Made by a program: the position numbers and the translations under genes. From Pseudomonadota bacterium (GTDB lineage: Bacteria; Pseudomonadota; Alphaproteobacteria; Rhizobiales; Xanthobacteraceae), in the NCBI GenBank assembly GCA_023386885.1, contig JAEWIX010000085.1:1-16090 (forward strand): a stretch of 16,090 nucleotides of DNA. The letters are read 5' to 3'. Shown one piece after another: positions 1-7,376 of this stretch (positions are counted from its first letter, which is position 1; every line of letters starts with the position of its first letter). The notes under the pieces are model-generated. The model had not been told where the DNA came from and did not search any database. It worked only from the letters and a program-made list of their open reading frames with translations.

Positions 1-2
1 GT

Positions 3-266
3 TACGGCTGGGCTGACACCCGCTTCAGCAACGGCTTCGCTGGTGACGGCGGCAGCGACGGCTACACCGTCGGTGGCGGTCTTGAGTACCTGTTCACCCA
101 GAACTGGTCGGGCAAGATCGAGTATCAATACTACGACTTCGGCAACGTCAACGTGTTCAGCCCGGCCGGCGCTTTCCTCGGCCAGGTCCGCAACGACGAG
201 CACACCGTCAAGGTCGGCCTGAACTACCGCTTCAACTGGGGTGCCCCGGTCGTCGCCAAGTACTAA
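3..266 (+). CDS. Outer-membrane beta-barrel protein (Omp25/porin-like), C-terminal part
   Basis: This is the last 87 codons of a gene whose start lies before the window. The visible protein alternates short polar turns with aromatic-rich strands (for example GLEYLF, GKIEYQYYDF, HTVKVGLNYRFNW), the pattern of an outer-membrane beta-barrel. It ends in ...NYRFNWGAPVVAKY, a tail I associate with the Omp25/RopB-like beta-barrel proteins that Bradyrhizobium relatives carry in many copies. The likely place is the outer membrane, as a structural or pore-like protein; nothing here shows a substrate. The frame is fixed by the TAA at 264-266 and by a strong hairpin just behind it. The family call is fairly safe, but the exact member cannot be named from the C-terminus. 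Confidence 0.8.
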   Translation, partial: YGWADTRFSNGFAGDGGSDGYTVGGGLEYLFTQNWSGKIEYQYYDFGNVNVFSPAGAFLGQVRNDEHTVKVGLNYRFNWGAPVVAKY

Positions 267-296
267 GCCTCGAACTTAGCACTGAAAATGATCCTG

Positions 297-329
297 GAAG
301 GCCGGCGTTCGCGCCGGCCTTCTGCATTT
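297..329 (+). terminator. Rho-independent-type terminator after the beta-barrel gene
   Basis: A perfect 11-bp stem (GAAGGCCGGCG / CGCCGGCCTTC, 297-307 and 312-322) closes a TTCG tetraloop 30 bases after the stop codon. It is followed by TGCATTT, so the U-tract is weak, but the stem is very stable. UUCG loops are typical of strong terminators. The rest of the 173-base gap to the next gene is AT-rich around 331-376 and probably holds the chemoreceptor promoter. I cannot pick out a convincing -35/-10 pair there. Confidence 0.8.
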
Positions 330-439
330 GCGGTATTAAAATGACGAAATCGACCGCATTTTCCCAAATTTATTAACCTGCGCCCCTGATACTCCGGCCC
401 CGATCGATTCTGATAAAAATCACCGGGCGGGGACTTACC

Positions 440-2593
440 ATGGTGTTGCGAACTGCGTTCCGCAGGCTGCGGCAATTGAATTTTCTGCGGCCGCGTTTGA
501 ACAATTGGGGCATCAAGGAAAGCCTTTTCACGGCATTCGCGATCATCGCCGGAATTGCCGTTTTGATCAGCGTCGGCGCCGGCATGATCCTCGGCCAGCT
601 CGGCGGGATGATGCAGGATCTCGGCGGCCGGGACATCCCAAGGCTGGCGGCAAGCCTGCAACTGGCGGCGCGCAGCGCCGACCTCGCCAGTCAGGGGCCG
701 GCCGTACTGGCCTCCCGCGACGAAGCCGAACTGACAACCGAACTTGGCAAGGTCAAGGAGCTTCAGGACGCAGCTCTCGCCAAGCTCGGCGAGATCATTG
801 AACTCGGCGCCGACAAATCGACCGTCGAGGCGCTGCAGGAAAACGTCAAAAACATTGACGACACGGTGAAAAGCCTCGGCAACGCCGCCAAGGAAAGACT
901 GGATCTCGCGACCCGCCACCAGCAGCTTTACGAAGAGTTGCGGACCCGTCAGGCCGCCTTCGTCGCCGCGGCCAATCCGGCGATGATGGCCGCGCAAGCC
1001 AACATCAACGCGATCCTGACCTCCGCCAATCTGTCGACCGATGACGCCACCGAAGCCGCACGCTCCGTCGAACTGCTCGGCAATGCGGTGTCCAGCACCA
1101 ATGTGGTGACCGCGGACATGATGGCGGCATTGTCTGCCACGACCAATGACGCTCTCGAACAGATCGCGACGTCACTCAAGGCAGCCAAGCAGCGCGCAAC
1201 CTCCAGCCTCGAAGCCCTGCCCGATCGCCGCAGCACCGCCGATATCAAGGCGGCCGCGCAAAAGCTGTTTCCGCTCGGCGACGGTAAGGACGGCGTATTC
1301 AAGGTTCGGCAGCGCGAACTCGATTCAAATGATTACGGACAACTCATTCTCGATGAATTCCGCAAGCTCAATACCGGCCTCGGCATCAGCGTGCGCCAAC
1401 TCGTCGAAGGCGTGCAGACCGATACCGATACATCATCGTCTCAGGCCAGGCAGACCATCGCCATCTCGACGCGGGTGATGATGGGGCTCGGTGCCCTCAC
1501 CTTGATCGGATCGATCCTGTTCGTCTGGCTTTATGTCGGCCGCAATATCCTGCGGCGCATCGGCGAACTGCAACGCGCGATGAAGCTATTGTCGGATGGC
1601 GACCTTGAAACCGAGGTTGCCCGCGGCCGCCAGCACGACGAGATCGCCGTGATGGCTGATTCGCTGGAGGTGTTCCGTGAAAACATGATCCGCGCCCGCT
1701 CCCTGGGAGCGGATCGGGAACGCGATCAGTCGATCCGCGCCGAACGTGCCTCGCGCATGGAAGCACGCATCACAGACTTCGAGGCCAGCGTGCGGGCCGC
1801 TCTGGAACGCGTCCAGTCCTCGGCGAATACGATGGAAGCGACGGCGCAGAATATGTCGGCAACCGCGGACCGTTCCAACGCGCTGGTGAGCACTGTCGCA
1901 TCGGCGGCGGAAGAAACCTCCGTGAATGTGCAAACGGTATCGTCCGGCACCGAGCAGTTGTCGTCGTCGATTCTCGAGATCGGTCGTCAGGTCATCAGTT
2001 CAACGGAGATCGCCAGCAAGGCGGTATCCGAAGCGACCAAGACCGACGCTACCATGCAGGGCCTAGCCGAAAATGCCGCCCGCATCAGCACCGTGATCGA
2101 CCTGATTCAAACCATCGCCTCGCAAACCAACCTGCTGGCCCTGAACGCCACCATCGAAGCGGCGCGCGCAGGCGAAGCCGGTCGAGGCTTCGCGGTGGTT
2201 GCGTCCGAGGTCAAGAATCTCGCGAGCCAGACCGCCAAGGCCACCGAAGAAATCCGTTCGCAGATCGCCAACATGCAACAGGTCACGACGTCAGCCGTCG
2301 GCACGATCCAAGGCATCGGGCTGACCATCGGCGAGATCAACGAGATCACTACCGCGATCGCCGCCGCGGTCGAGGAACAGGGCGCCGCGACTCGCGAGAT
2401 CGCGCGCAACATCCAGCACGCAGCGACCGGGACCAGTGAGGTCTCCAGCAATATCATCGGCGTCAGCCAGGCATCGTCAGATGCCGGTGCGGAAGCAGGC
2501 AATGTACTCGCGGCGTCGGGCGCCCTGCGACGCGAGGCGGACGTGCTGCGCGACGAAATCGACGCGTTCCTCTCCAGCATCCGCGCCGCCTGA
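440..2593 (+). CDS. Methyl-accepting chemotaxis protein (transmembrane chemoreceptor)
   Basis: This 717-residue receptor senses a ligand outside the inner membrane and controls the CheA kinase. Order of parts: a basic N-terminal tail; TM1 at about 29-51 (AIIAGIAVLISVGAG); a periplasmic region of nearly 300 residues, Ala/Leu-rich and apparently all helical; TM2 at about 345-368; a HAMP linker to about 420; and a long cytoplasmic coiled coil. The conserved hairpin tip is at about 553-600 (QTIASQTNLLALNATIEAAR, then AGEAGRGFAVVASEV). The size of the sensor region suggests a helical bimodular or four-helix type rather than Cache or PAS; this is inferred from composition. There is no CheR-tethering pentapeptide at the C-terminus (it ends SSIRAA). 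No che genes lie nearby, so it is an orphan receptor of unknown ligand. The start ATG follows GGCGGGGA at a workable distance. Confidence 0.93.
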   Translation: MVLRTAFRRLRQLNFLRPRLNNWGIKESLFTAFAIIAGIAVLISVGAGMILGQLGGMMQDLGGRDIPRLAASLQLAARSADLASQGPAVLASRDEAELTTELGKVKELQDAALAKLGEIIELGADKSTVEALQENVKNIDDTVKSLGNAAKERLDLATRHQQLYEELRTRQAAFVAAANPAMMAAQANINAILTSANLSTDDATEAARSVELLGNAVSSTNVVTADMMAALSATTNDALEQIATSLKAAKQRATSSLEALPDRRSTADIKAAAQKLFPLGDGKDGVFKVRQRELDSNDYGQLILDEFRKLNTGLGISVRQLVEGVQTDTDTSSSQARQTIAISTRVMMGLGALTLIGSILFVWLYVGRNILRRIGELQRAMKLLSDGDLETEVARGRQHDEIAVMADSLEVFRENMIRARSLGADRERDQSIRAERASRMEARITDFEASVRAALERVQSSANTMEATAQNMSATADRSNALVSTVASAAEETSVNVQTVSSGTEQLSSSILEIGRQVISSTEIASKAVSEATKTDATMQGLAENAARISTVIDLIQTIASQTNLLALNATIEAARAGEAGRGFAVVASEVKNLASQTAKATEEIRSQIANMQQVTTSAVGTIQGIGLTIGEINEITTAIAAAVEEQGAATREIARNIQHAATGTSEVSSNIIGVSQASSDAGAEAGNVLAASGALRREADVLRDEIDAFLSSIRAA

Positions 2594-2739
2594 CGACGAA
2601 CACAGCAAGCGATCAAGTTCCCGCGCCCGCCGATTGACAGCGGTGCCGACGCGTGGTCCTTGATCGCACGCAAGTTCGCCTGGATGCCGAAGCGGCGTGT
2701 TCGGGCCCTATCGTAAACCCGCCGGACGAGGTGACCCGC

Positions 2740-3774
2740 ATGAGCGCATCGATCAATTCAGACCAGCAAGACACCGCCGCGCTCGGCGAGCCGCGCCACA
2801 ACTGGACCCGCGCCGCTGCGGAGGCGATCTACAACCTGCCGTTTTCGGATCTGATCTATCAGGCCCAGCGCGTGCATCGCGCCAATTTCGATCCAAATCA
2901 TATCGAAACCGCGAGTCTGCTCAGCATCAAGACCGGTGGCTGCCCAGAGGATTGCGGTTACTGTTCGCAAAGCGCGCATTACGACACCGACGTGAAAGCC
3001 ACCAAGCTGATGGATCATCAGGCGGTGCTGGATACCGCGCGCCGGGCCAAGGATAACGGCGCCAGCCGGTTCTGCATGGCGGCGGCATGGCGCAACCCGA
3101 AGGACAAGGATCTGGATCGCGTCTGCGACATGGTCAGCGCCGTCAAGGATCTCGGCATGGAGACCTGTGCCACGCTCGGAATGCTGGCGCCCAACCAGGC
3201 ACAGCGGCTGCGCGACGCCGGGCTCGATTTCTACAATCATAACGTCGACACCTCGCCGGAATTCTACGGACACATCATCACCACGCGCACGATGCAGGAC
3301 CGCATCGATACGCTGGCGCACGCCCGCGACGCTGGACTGAAGATCTGCTGCGGCGGCATCATCGGCATGGGCGAACAGGTCGACGACCGCATCGGAATGC
3401 TGATCCTGCTGGCTAACTTGCCGAGCCATCCGGAAAGCGTGCCGATCAACATGTGGAACAAGGTCAAGGGCGTTCCGGTGAACGACACCGCCGACCGCCC
3501 CGACCCGATCGCGCTTGTGCGGATGATCGCGCTCGCGCGGCTCATGATGCCGAAGAGCGTGGTGCGGCTCTCCGCCGGGCGCCAATACATGACCGATGAG
3601 TTGCAGGCGTTGTGCTTCGTTGCCGGCGCGAGTTCGATCTTCATCGGCGATGTGCTGCTGACCACGAAGAACCCGCAGACCGTTCGTGACGCCGAATTGC
3701 TGGATCGGCTCGGCATCCGTTCGAAACTTGATGACGTGCGAGCCGTTGCTCTGCCGTCGCAAGCAGCCGAATAA
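2740..3774 (+). CDS. bioB: Biotin synthase
   Basis: This radical-SAM enzyme inserts sulfur into dethiobiotin in the last step of biotin synthesis, in the cytoplasm. The SAM [4Fe-4S] motif is clear: C68-PED-C72-GY-C75 within LLSIKTGGCPEDCGYCSQSA. The remaining family cysteines are present (RFCMAAAWR, METCATLGML, KICCGGIIGMGE), as is the Arg ligand of the [2Fe-2S] cluster in VVRLSAGR. YNHNVDTSPEFY is also diagnostic. Starting at ATG 2740 gives 344 residues, a normal length, with a GACGAGG ribosome site upstream. The same frame is open back to a GTG at 2653, but those 29 codons look unlike the family and have no good ribosome site. The other bio genes are not adjacent, so bioB appears to stand alone here. 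Confidence 0.97.
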   Translation: MSASINSDQQDTAALGEPRHNWTRAAAEAIYNLPFSDLIYQAQRVHRANFDPNHIETASLLSIKTGGCPEDCGYCSQSAHYDTDVKATKLMDHQAVLDTARRAKDNGASRFCMAAAWRNPKDKDLDRVCDMVSAVKDLGMETCATLGMLAPNQAQRLRDAGLDFYNHNVDTSPEFYGHIITTRTMQDRIDTLAHARDAGLKICCGGIIGMGEQVDDRIGMLILLANLPSHPESVPINMWNKVKGVPVNDTADRPDPIALVRMIALARLMMPKSVVRLSAGRQYMTDELQALCFVAGASSIFIGDVLLTTKNPQTVRDAELLDRLGIRSKLDDVRAVALPSQAAE

Positions 3775-3827
3775 ATCTTCGTCTCGGGCGGTACGTCTTC
3801 ACCGCCTTGACCACTTAAGACTTCAGG

Positions 3828-3864
3828 TCCAGAGCCGCGAATGCGGGTCTGGATCGTGGTTTTT
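3828..3864 (+). terminator. Likely terminator after bioB
   Basis: A two-part stem (TCCAGA at 3828-3833 with TCTGGA at 3848-3853, and inside it CCGC/GCGG around a GAAT loop, with one G-G mismatch between) is followed six bases later by TTTTT at 3860-3864. A smaller hairpin (GGCGGT / ACCGCC, 3787-3806) lies just before it. The arrangement fits an intrinsic terminator between bioB and the next gene. The offset of the T-run lowers confidence. Confidence 0.5.
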
Positions 3865-3903
3865 CGGCTGGCGCCCTGCCAATTGTTTGGCTAAGCCGAT
3901 TGG

Positions 3904-4989
3904 ATGAAACCACAACGGCCTCCCATGAAATCCAAAGAACCCGCCTTCCAGAGCCTGGCAGAAACCCTGCGTTATCCGTGGGAAACGCCGCCGGGTCCCA
4001 ACGAGGTCATTGAACTCAGGCCGGGCGTTCTCTGGCTCCGTCAGAAACTTCCGTTCCAGCTCAACCACGTCAACATCTATCTGCTCGCGGATGGTGACGG
4101 TTGGGCCATGATCGATTCCGGCTTCGGCAATGAGGAAACCATTGCCGCGTGGACAGCACTATTCGAAGGACCGTTGAAGAATTTCAAGATCACGCGGCTG
4201 ATCGTTACCCATTCGCACCCCGACCACGTCGGACTGGCCGGCTGGATCGTCGAGCGTTTCGACTGCCCGCTGGTGATGTCGCAGGTCGAGTATCTGCAAT
4301 CGGTCTATCATCAGAATCGTGGCACCGAGGAACGCAAACAGGCGCAGCGGTTGTTCTTTCGCCGTCACGGCATGGACGAAAGCCTCACTGACAAGCTGCT
4401 CGGTCGCGGACAGGATTATCTCAAGCGCGTCTCGACCCTGCCCGCCTCGTATCGCCGCATTGCGCATGGCGATGAAATTTCGATCGGCACGCGGCGTTTC
4501 AAGGTGATCACCGGCGGCGGTCATGCCCTCGATCAAGTGATGCTGTATTGCGCGGCCGACAAGCTGTTCCTGTCGGCCGATCAGGTGCTGAGCAAGATTT
4601 CGCCCAACGTCAGCGTGTGGGCGGTCGAGCCCGACCAGAATTCGCTGGGCGAGTATCTGGCCTCGCTGGCCAGCCTCACCACGACCCTGCCCTATGATGC
4701 ACTGGTGCTACCCGGACACGGCGTGCCGTTCTTCGGCCTGAAAACCCGCATCAAGCAGTTGGCTGACCATCATGAGGAACGCTGCGGCATGATTGCCGCT
4801 GCCTGCCGCGAGTCTCCGAAGACTTCCGCAGAATTGGTGCCGGTGGTGTTCTACAAATATCCGCTCGATGCCCACCAGACCGGATTCGCGGCCGGCGAAC
4901 TGATTGCCCACGTCAACTACATGCTCAACGAAGGCCGGCTGGTCGTCGAACCGCAAACCGACGGCATCCTCCGGTTCCGAAGCACGTAG
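3904..4989 (+). CDS. Metallo-beta-lactamase-fold hydrolase with C-terminal helical domain
   Basis: A 361-residue cytoplasmic hydrolase of the MBL superfamily. All metal ligands are visible: H103-S-H105-P-D107-H108 (motif 2, THSHPDHVGLAG), H207 (GGGHALDQ), D226 (LSADQVL) and H272 (VLPGHGVPF). A full two-metal centre is therefore expected. The region after about 285 (DHHEERCGMIAAAC... to the end) resembles the winged-helix tail of LACTB2/glyoxalase-II-like members, which often act on thioesters, lactones or phosphodiesters. The true substrate cannot be told from sequence. A second in-frame ATG at 3925 (MKSKEP) is equally possible as the start; neither has an obvious ribosome site. There are no functionally linked neighbours. 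Confidence 0.9.
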   Translation: MKPQRPPMKSKEPAFQSLAETLRYPWETPPGPNEVIELRPGVLWLRQKLPFQLNHVNIYLLADGDGWAMIDSGFGNEETIAAWTALFEGPLKNFKITRLIVTHSHPDHVGLAGWIVERFDCPLVMSQVEYLQSVYHQNRGTEERKQAQRLFFRRHGMDESLTDKLLGRGQDYLKRVSTLPASYRRIAHGDEISIGTRRFKVITGGGHALDQVMLYCAADKLFLSADQVLSKISPNVSVWAVEPDQNSLGEYLASLASLTTTLPYDALVLPGHGVPFFGLKTRIKQLADHHEERCGMIAAACRESPKTSAELVPVVFYKYPLDAHQTGFAAGELIAHVNYMLNEGRLVVEPQTDGILRFRST

Positions 4990-5038
4990 AGTTTGTTTCA
5001 ACTGCGTTGAATCAGACCCCTCGTTTATCTTTTTGTTT

Positions 5039-5082
5039 GAGCATGATCCCAAAACCGGTTCCCATTTTCCGGGATCATGCTC
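5039..5082. repeat. Palindromic intergenic repeat (GCATGATC family)
   Basis: Perfect 12-base arms GAGCATGATCCC (5039-5050) and GGGATCATGCTC (5071-5082) flank a 20-base core starting AAAACCGGTTCCC. From memory, this closely matches a short palindromic element scattered between genes in Bradyrhizobium and Rhodopseudomonas genomes, whose copies share the GCATGATC ends and the ACCGGTTCCC core. It sits 49 bases after the hydrolase stop. It could end transcription or protect the mRNA 3' end, although no T-run follows. Only one copy is in this window, so its repetitive nature is from knowledge, not seen here. Confidence 0.75.
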
Positions 5083-5115
5083 GGGGCGGTTATCGCGCCT
5101 CGTCGCCGGCTGACG

Positions 5116-5129
5116 TTGCGCCAGCGCAA
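5116..5129. promoter_or_regulatory. Candidate FixK/FNR-type box upstream of hemA
   Basis: TTGCGCCAGCGCAA is an inverted repeat (TTGCGC / GCGCAA) and fits the FixK2 consensus TTG(A/C)-N6-(T/G)CAA exactly. It lies 150 bases before the hemA start. FixLJ-FixK control of hemA under low oxygen is known in Bradyrhizobium. A possible -10 element, CCTTAT at 5175-5180, would put the box roughly 62-65 bases before the start of transcription, a plausible activator position. That spacing is inference. Confidence 0.6.
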
Positions 5130-5205
5130 ACTTGAGACTGCGCCTGCGGCAGGGCCGCCGCGCGGTCTTTTGAACCTTATTTCGGCTCGACAGCGATCCT
5201 GGAAA

Positions 5206-5221
5206 GGCTCTAAAAAGAGCC
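5206..5221 (+). other. Small hairpin in the hemA leader
   Basis: GGCTCT and AGAGCC pair around an AAAA loop, 57 bases before the hemA ATG. No T-run follows, so it is not a terminator. If transcription starts upstream near 5187, this hairpin would be in the 5' leader of the hemA mRNA. No role is shown. Confidence 0.3.
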
Positions 5222-5278
5222 GTGCCAGGGCGTGGCCAGGTCTTCTCGAGTCAAGTCTTGTCGATTTCGGATTTTGCG

Positions 5279-6508
5279 ATGAATTACAATCAGTTCTTCA
5301 GCGACGCCGTTAACCGTCTGCATGACGAGCGACGTTACCGCGTTTTCGCCGACCTGGAACGCATCGCCGGCCGCTTCCCGCACGCCACCTGGCATTCACC
5401 GAGCGGCGAACGCTCCGTGGTGATGTGGTGCTCCAACGATTACCTCGGCATGGGCCAGCACCCCAAGGTGGTCGGTGCGATGGTCGAGACCGCTACCCGC
5501 GTCGGCACCGGCGCCGGCGGCACGCGTAATATCGCCGGCAATCATCATCCGCTTGTCGGGCTTGAGCGCGAACTCGCCGATCTACACGGCAAGGAAGCCG
5601 CGCTGCTGTTCACGTCGGGCTATGTGTCGAACCAGACCGGCATCTCGACCCTCGCCAAGCTGATTCCGAATTGCCTCATCCTGTCCGATGCGCTCAACCA
5701 CAACTCGATGATCGAGGGCATTCGTCAATCCGGTTGCGAACGTCAGGTATTCCGCCATAACGATGTCGCGCATCTTGAGGAACTCCTGATCGCTGCGGGA
5801 CCGGACCGACCGAAGCTGATCGCTTGCGAGAGCCTGTATTCGATGGACGGCGACATCGCGCCGCTGGCGAAGATCTGCGATCTCGCCGAACGCTATGGCG
5901 CGATGACCTATGTGGACGAAGTCCATGCGGTCGGCATGTACGGCCCGCGCGGCGGCGGCATCGCCGAGCGCGACGGTGTCATGCATCGCATCGACGTACT
6001 GGAAGGAACGCTGGCGAAGGCGTTCGGATGCCTCGGCGGCTACATCACCGCGAAGGCGGAGATCATCGACGCAGTGCGCTCCTATGCGCCGGGCTTCATC
6101 TTCACCACCTCGCTGCCTCCCGCGGTCTGTGCGGCGGCGACGGCGGCGATCCGACACTTGAAATCATCGAATTGGGAGCGCGAGCGCCATCAGGAACGCG
6201 CCGCGCGGACCAAGGCGGTTCTCAACGCGGCCGGCTTGCCGGTGATGTCGAGCAGCACGCATATCGTGCCGGTGTTCGTGGGCAATCCCGAGCGCTGTAA
6301 GCAGGCCTGTGACCTCCTGCTTCAGGAGCACGGCATCTACATCCAGCCGATCAACTATCCCACCGTCGCCAAGGGCACCGAGCGGCTGCGTATCACGCCG
6401 TCGCCGTATCATGACGACGCGCTGATCGATCAACTGGCCGAGGCACTCGTGCAAGTTTGGCAACGGCTCGGCCTTCCGCTTCACGCCGCGCCCCTAGCCG
6501 CCGAATAG
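5279..6508 (+). CDS. hemA: 5-aminolevulinate synthase
   Basis: This PLP enzyme condenses glycine and succinyl-CoA to 5-aminolevulinate, the first step of haem (and, where present, bacteriochlorophyll and cobalamin) synthesis by the C4 route of alphaproteobacteria. The protein has 409 residues, the length I recall for Bradyrhizobium HemA, and matches it almost throughout. Visible landmarks: WCSNDYLGMGQHP, GAGGTRNIAGNHHPL, the PLP-interacting D213 and H216 in YVDEVHAVG, and the Schiff-base lysine K247 in EGTLAKAFGCLGGY. The start MNYNQFF at ATG 5279 matches family N-termini. The frame is open back to a GTG at 5222, but that extension covers the leader hairpin and looks non-coding. A FixK-type box upstream suggests oxygen control. 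The gene converges on the regulator at 6526 with only 17 bases between. Confidence 0.97.
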   Translation: MNYNQFFSDAVNRLHDERRYRVFADLERIAGRFPHATWHSPSGERSVVMWCSNDYLGMGQHPKVVGAMVETATRVGTGAGGTRNIAGNHHPLVGLERELADLHGKEAALLFTSGYVSNQTGISTLAKLIPNCLILSDALNHNSMIEGIRQSGCERQVFRHNDVAHLEELLIAAGPDRPKLIACESLYSMDGDIAPLAKICDLAERYGAMTYVDEVHAVGMYGPRGGGIAERDGVMHRIDVLEGTLAKAFGCLGGYITAKAEIIDAVRSYAPGFIFTTSLPPAVCAAATAAIRHLKSSNWERERHQERAARTKAVLNAAGLPVMSSSTHIVPVFVGNPERCKQACDLLLQEHGIYIQPINYPTVAKGTERLRITPSPYHDDALIDQLAEALVQVWQRLGLPLHAAPLAAE

Positions 6509-6525
6509 GCCCGATACAAATCTTG

Positions 6526-7188
6526 CTAGGCTGATGCAACCGATAGCAACATGGACTGACGCTTGCTCGTTTCTTCCGACATAACAATGCGCATCAGGTC
6601 GGCGGCATTTTTCGCGCCAAGCTTGTCCATGATGCGTGCGCGATGAACTTCGACGGTGCGCGGACTGATCCCCAGCCGCCGCCCTGCTTCCTTGTTCGAA
6701 GCCCCCTGCGCCACCTGCTGCAACACATCCCGTTCGCGGCCGGTGAGCCGATGCCGCCCGGCGAAGTCCGCCAATCCTTCGATATGTTCCTCTCCCGCAC
6801 GACGATAGGCCGCCACCGCGCTCCGGACCCGGTCGATCATCGCGTTCGCCGTAAACGGCTTCTGCAGATAATCGATCGCTCCGAATTTCATCGCGGCGAC
6901 CACGGCCGCTATATCGCCCTGTCCACACATCCCCACGACCGGTGGCGACGCTCGTCCGACGGCTAGCTCGCGCAAGACATGCAAACCGGATTCGTCCGGC
7001 AGGTTGATATCCAGAATTACGCAGGCCGGCTGGCACTGGCGGAAAGCCTCCAGAAACGACCCCGCATCCGCAAAGGCTTGCGGGGCAAGACCCTCGATCC
7101 GGAGCAACAGACTCAGGGCATCGCGCACGGAAGGATCGTCATCGACAATAAAAATAACGGCGGCATCGCCTTGAAGCTGAGCAGACAT
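6526..7188 (-). CDS. FixJ-like response regulator (receiver + LuxR-type HTH)
   Basis: A 220-residue DNA-binding regulator of the FixJ/NarL type. The receiver has the acidic pocket VDDD (16-18), phosphoacceptor D60 (VILDINLP) and K110 (YLQKPF). The usual Thr/Ser switch residue (Thr in the ITGHGD of FixJ) is replaced by Cys88 in MCGQGD. The C-terminal HTH starts at about 145 (LTGRERDVLQQVAQGASNKE) and has ISPRTVEVHRARIMDKLGA, very close to FixJ. The start chosen is ATG 7186-7188, preceded by GGGAAGG; an upstream in-frame start at 7257 adds 23 residues of non-family sequence. It is divergent from the large hybrid kinase, across 188 bases, so the kinase is a likely but unproven partner. Its targets are unknown, and no fixL or fixK lies in the window. 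Confidence 0.92.
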   Translation of the reverse strand: MSAQLQGDAAVIFIVDDDPSVRDALSLLLRIEGLAPQAFADAGSFLEAFRQCQPACVILDINLPDESGLHVLRELAVGRASPPVVGMCGQGDIAAVVAAMKFGAIDYLQKPFTANAMIDRVRSAVAAYRRAGEEHIEGLADFAGRHRLTGRERDVLQQVAQGASNKEAGRRLGISPRTVEVHRARIMDKLGAKNAADLMRIVMSEETSKRQSMLLSVASA

Positions 7189-7376
7189 CACTGCCTTCCC
7201 GGTAGAATTGATGGGCTTACTACAACTTATGCGTGTATAACCTGATTCGCCTTTCATGACAAATGCAACGCTCCGCGGTGCCCCCCTTCCGGAATAGCGC
7301 TACAATCGGCCAAGTATCTGCCCGGCTGGGAGCATGTGGGCAGGGAAGAGTCCAGGTTGGCGATGGGGCAAGCGTG
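7189..7376. promoter_or_regulatory. Divergent promoter region between regulator and hybrid kinase
   Basis: These 188 bases must carry promoters for both flanking genes. On the + strand, TACAAT at 7301-7306 is a fair -10 but has no good -35. On the - strand, TATACA-like sequence around 7235-7242 could serve the regulator. A 6-bp inverted repeat (CTGCCC 7318-7323 / GGGCAG 7338-7343) lies in the presumed leader of the kinase gene. No known operator was recognised. Confidence 0.3.

Noticed and set aside
2703..2720. CCTATCGTAAAC as a BioR operator before bioB
   Set aside because: It matches the BioR consensus TTATnnATAA poorly and is not symmetric.
2758..3762. 334-codon open frame antisense to bioB
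   Set aside because: It lies wholly within bioB, has shadow-like composition and no recognisable domain.
7263..7376. Longer N-terminus (38 extra residues) for the hybrid kinase
   Set aside because: There is no ribosome site at 7263 and the residues look unlike a membrane protein start; MLHDWGVIAAAFCYIG at 7377 fits the first SLC5 helix.
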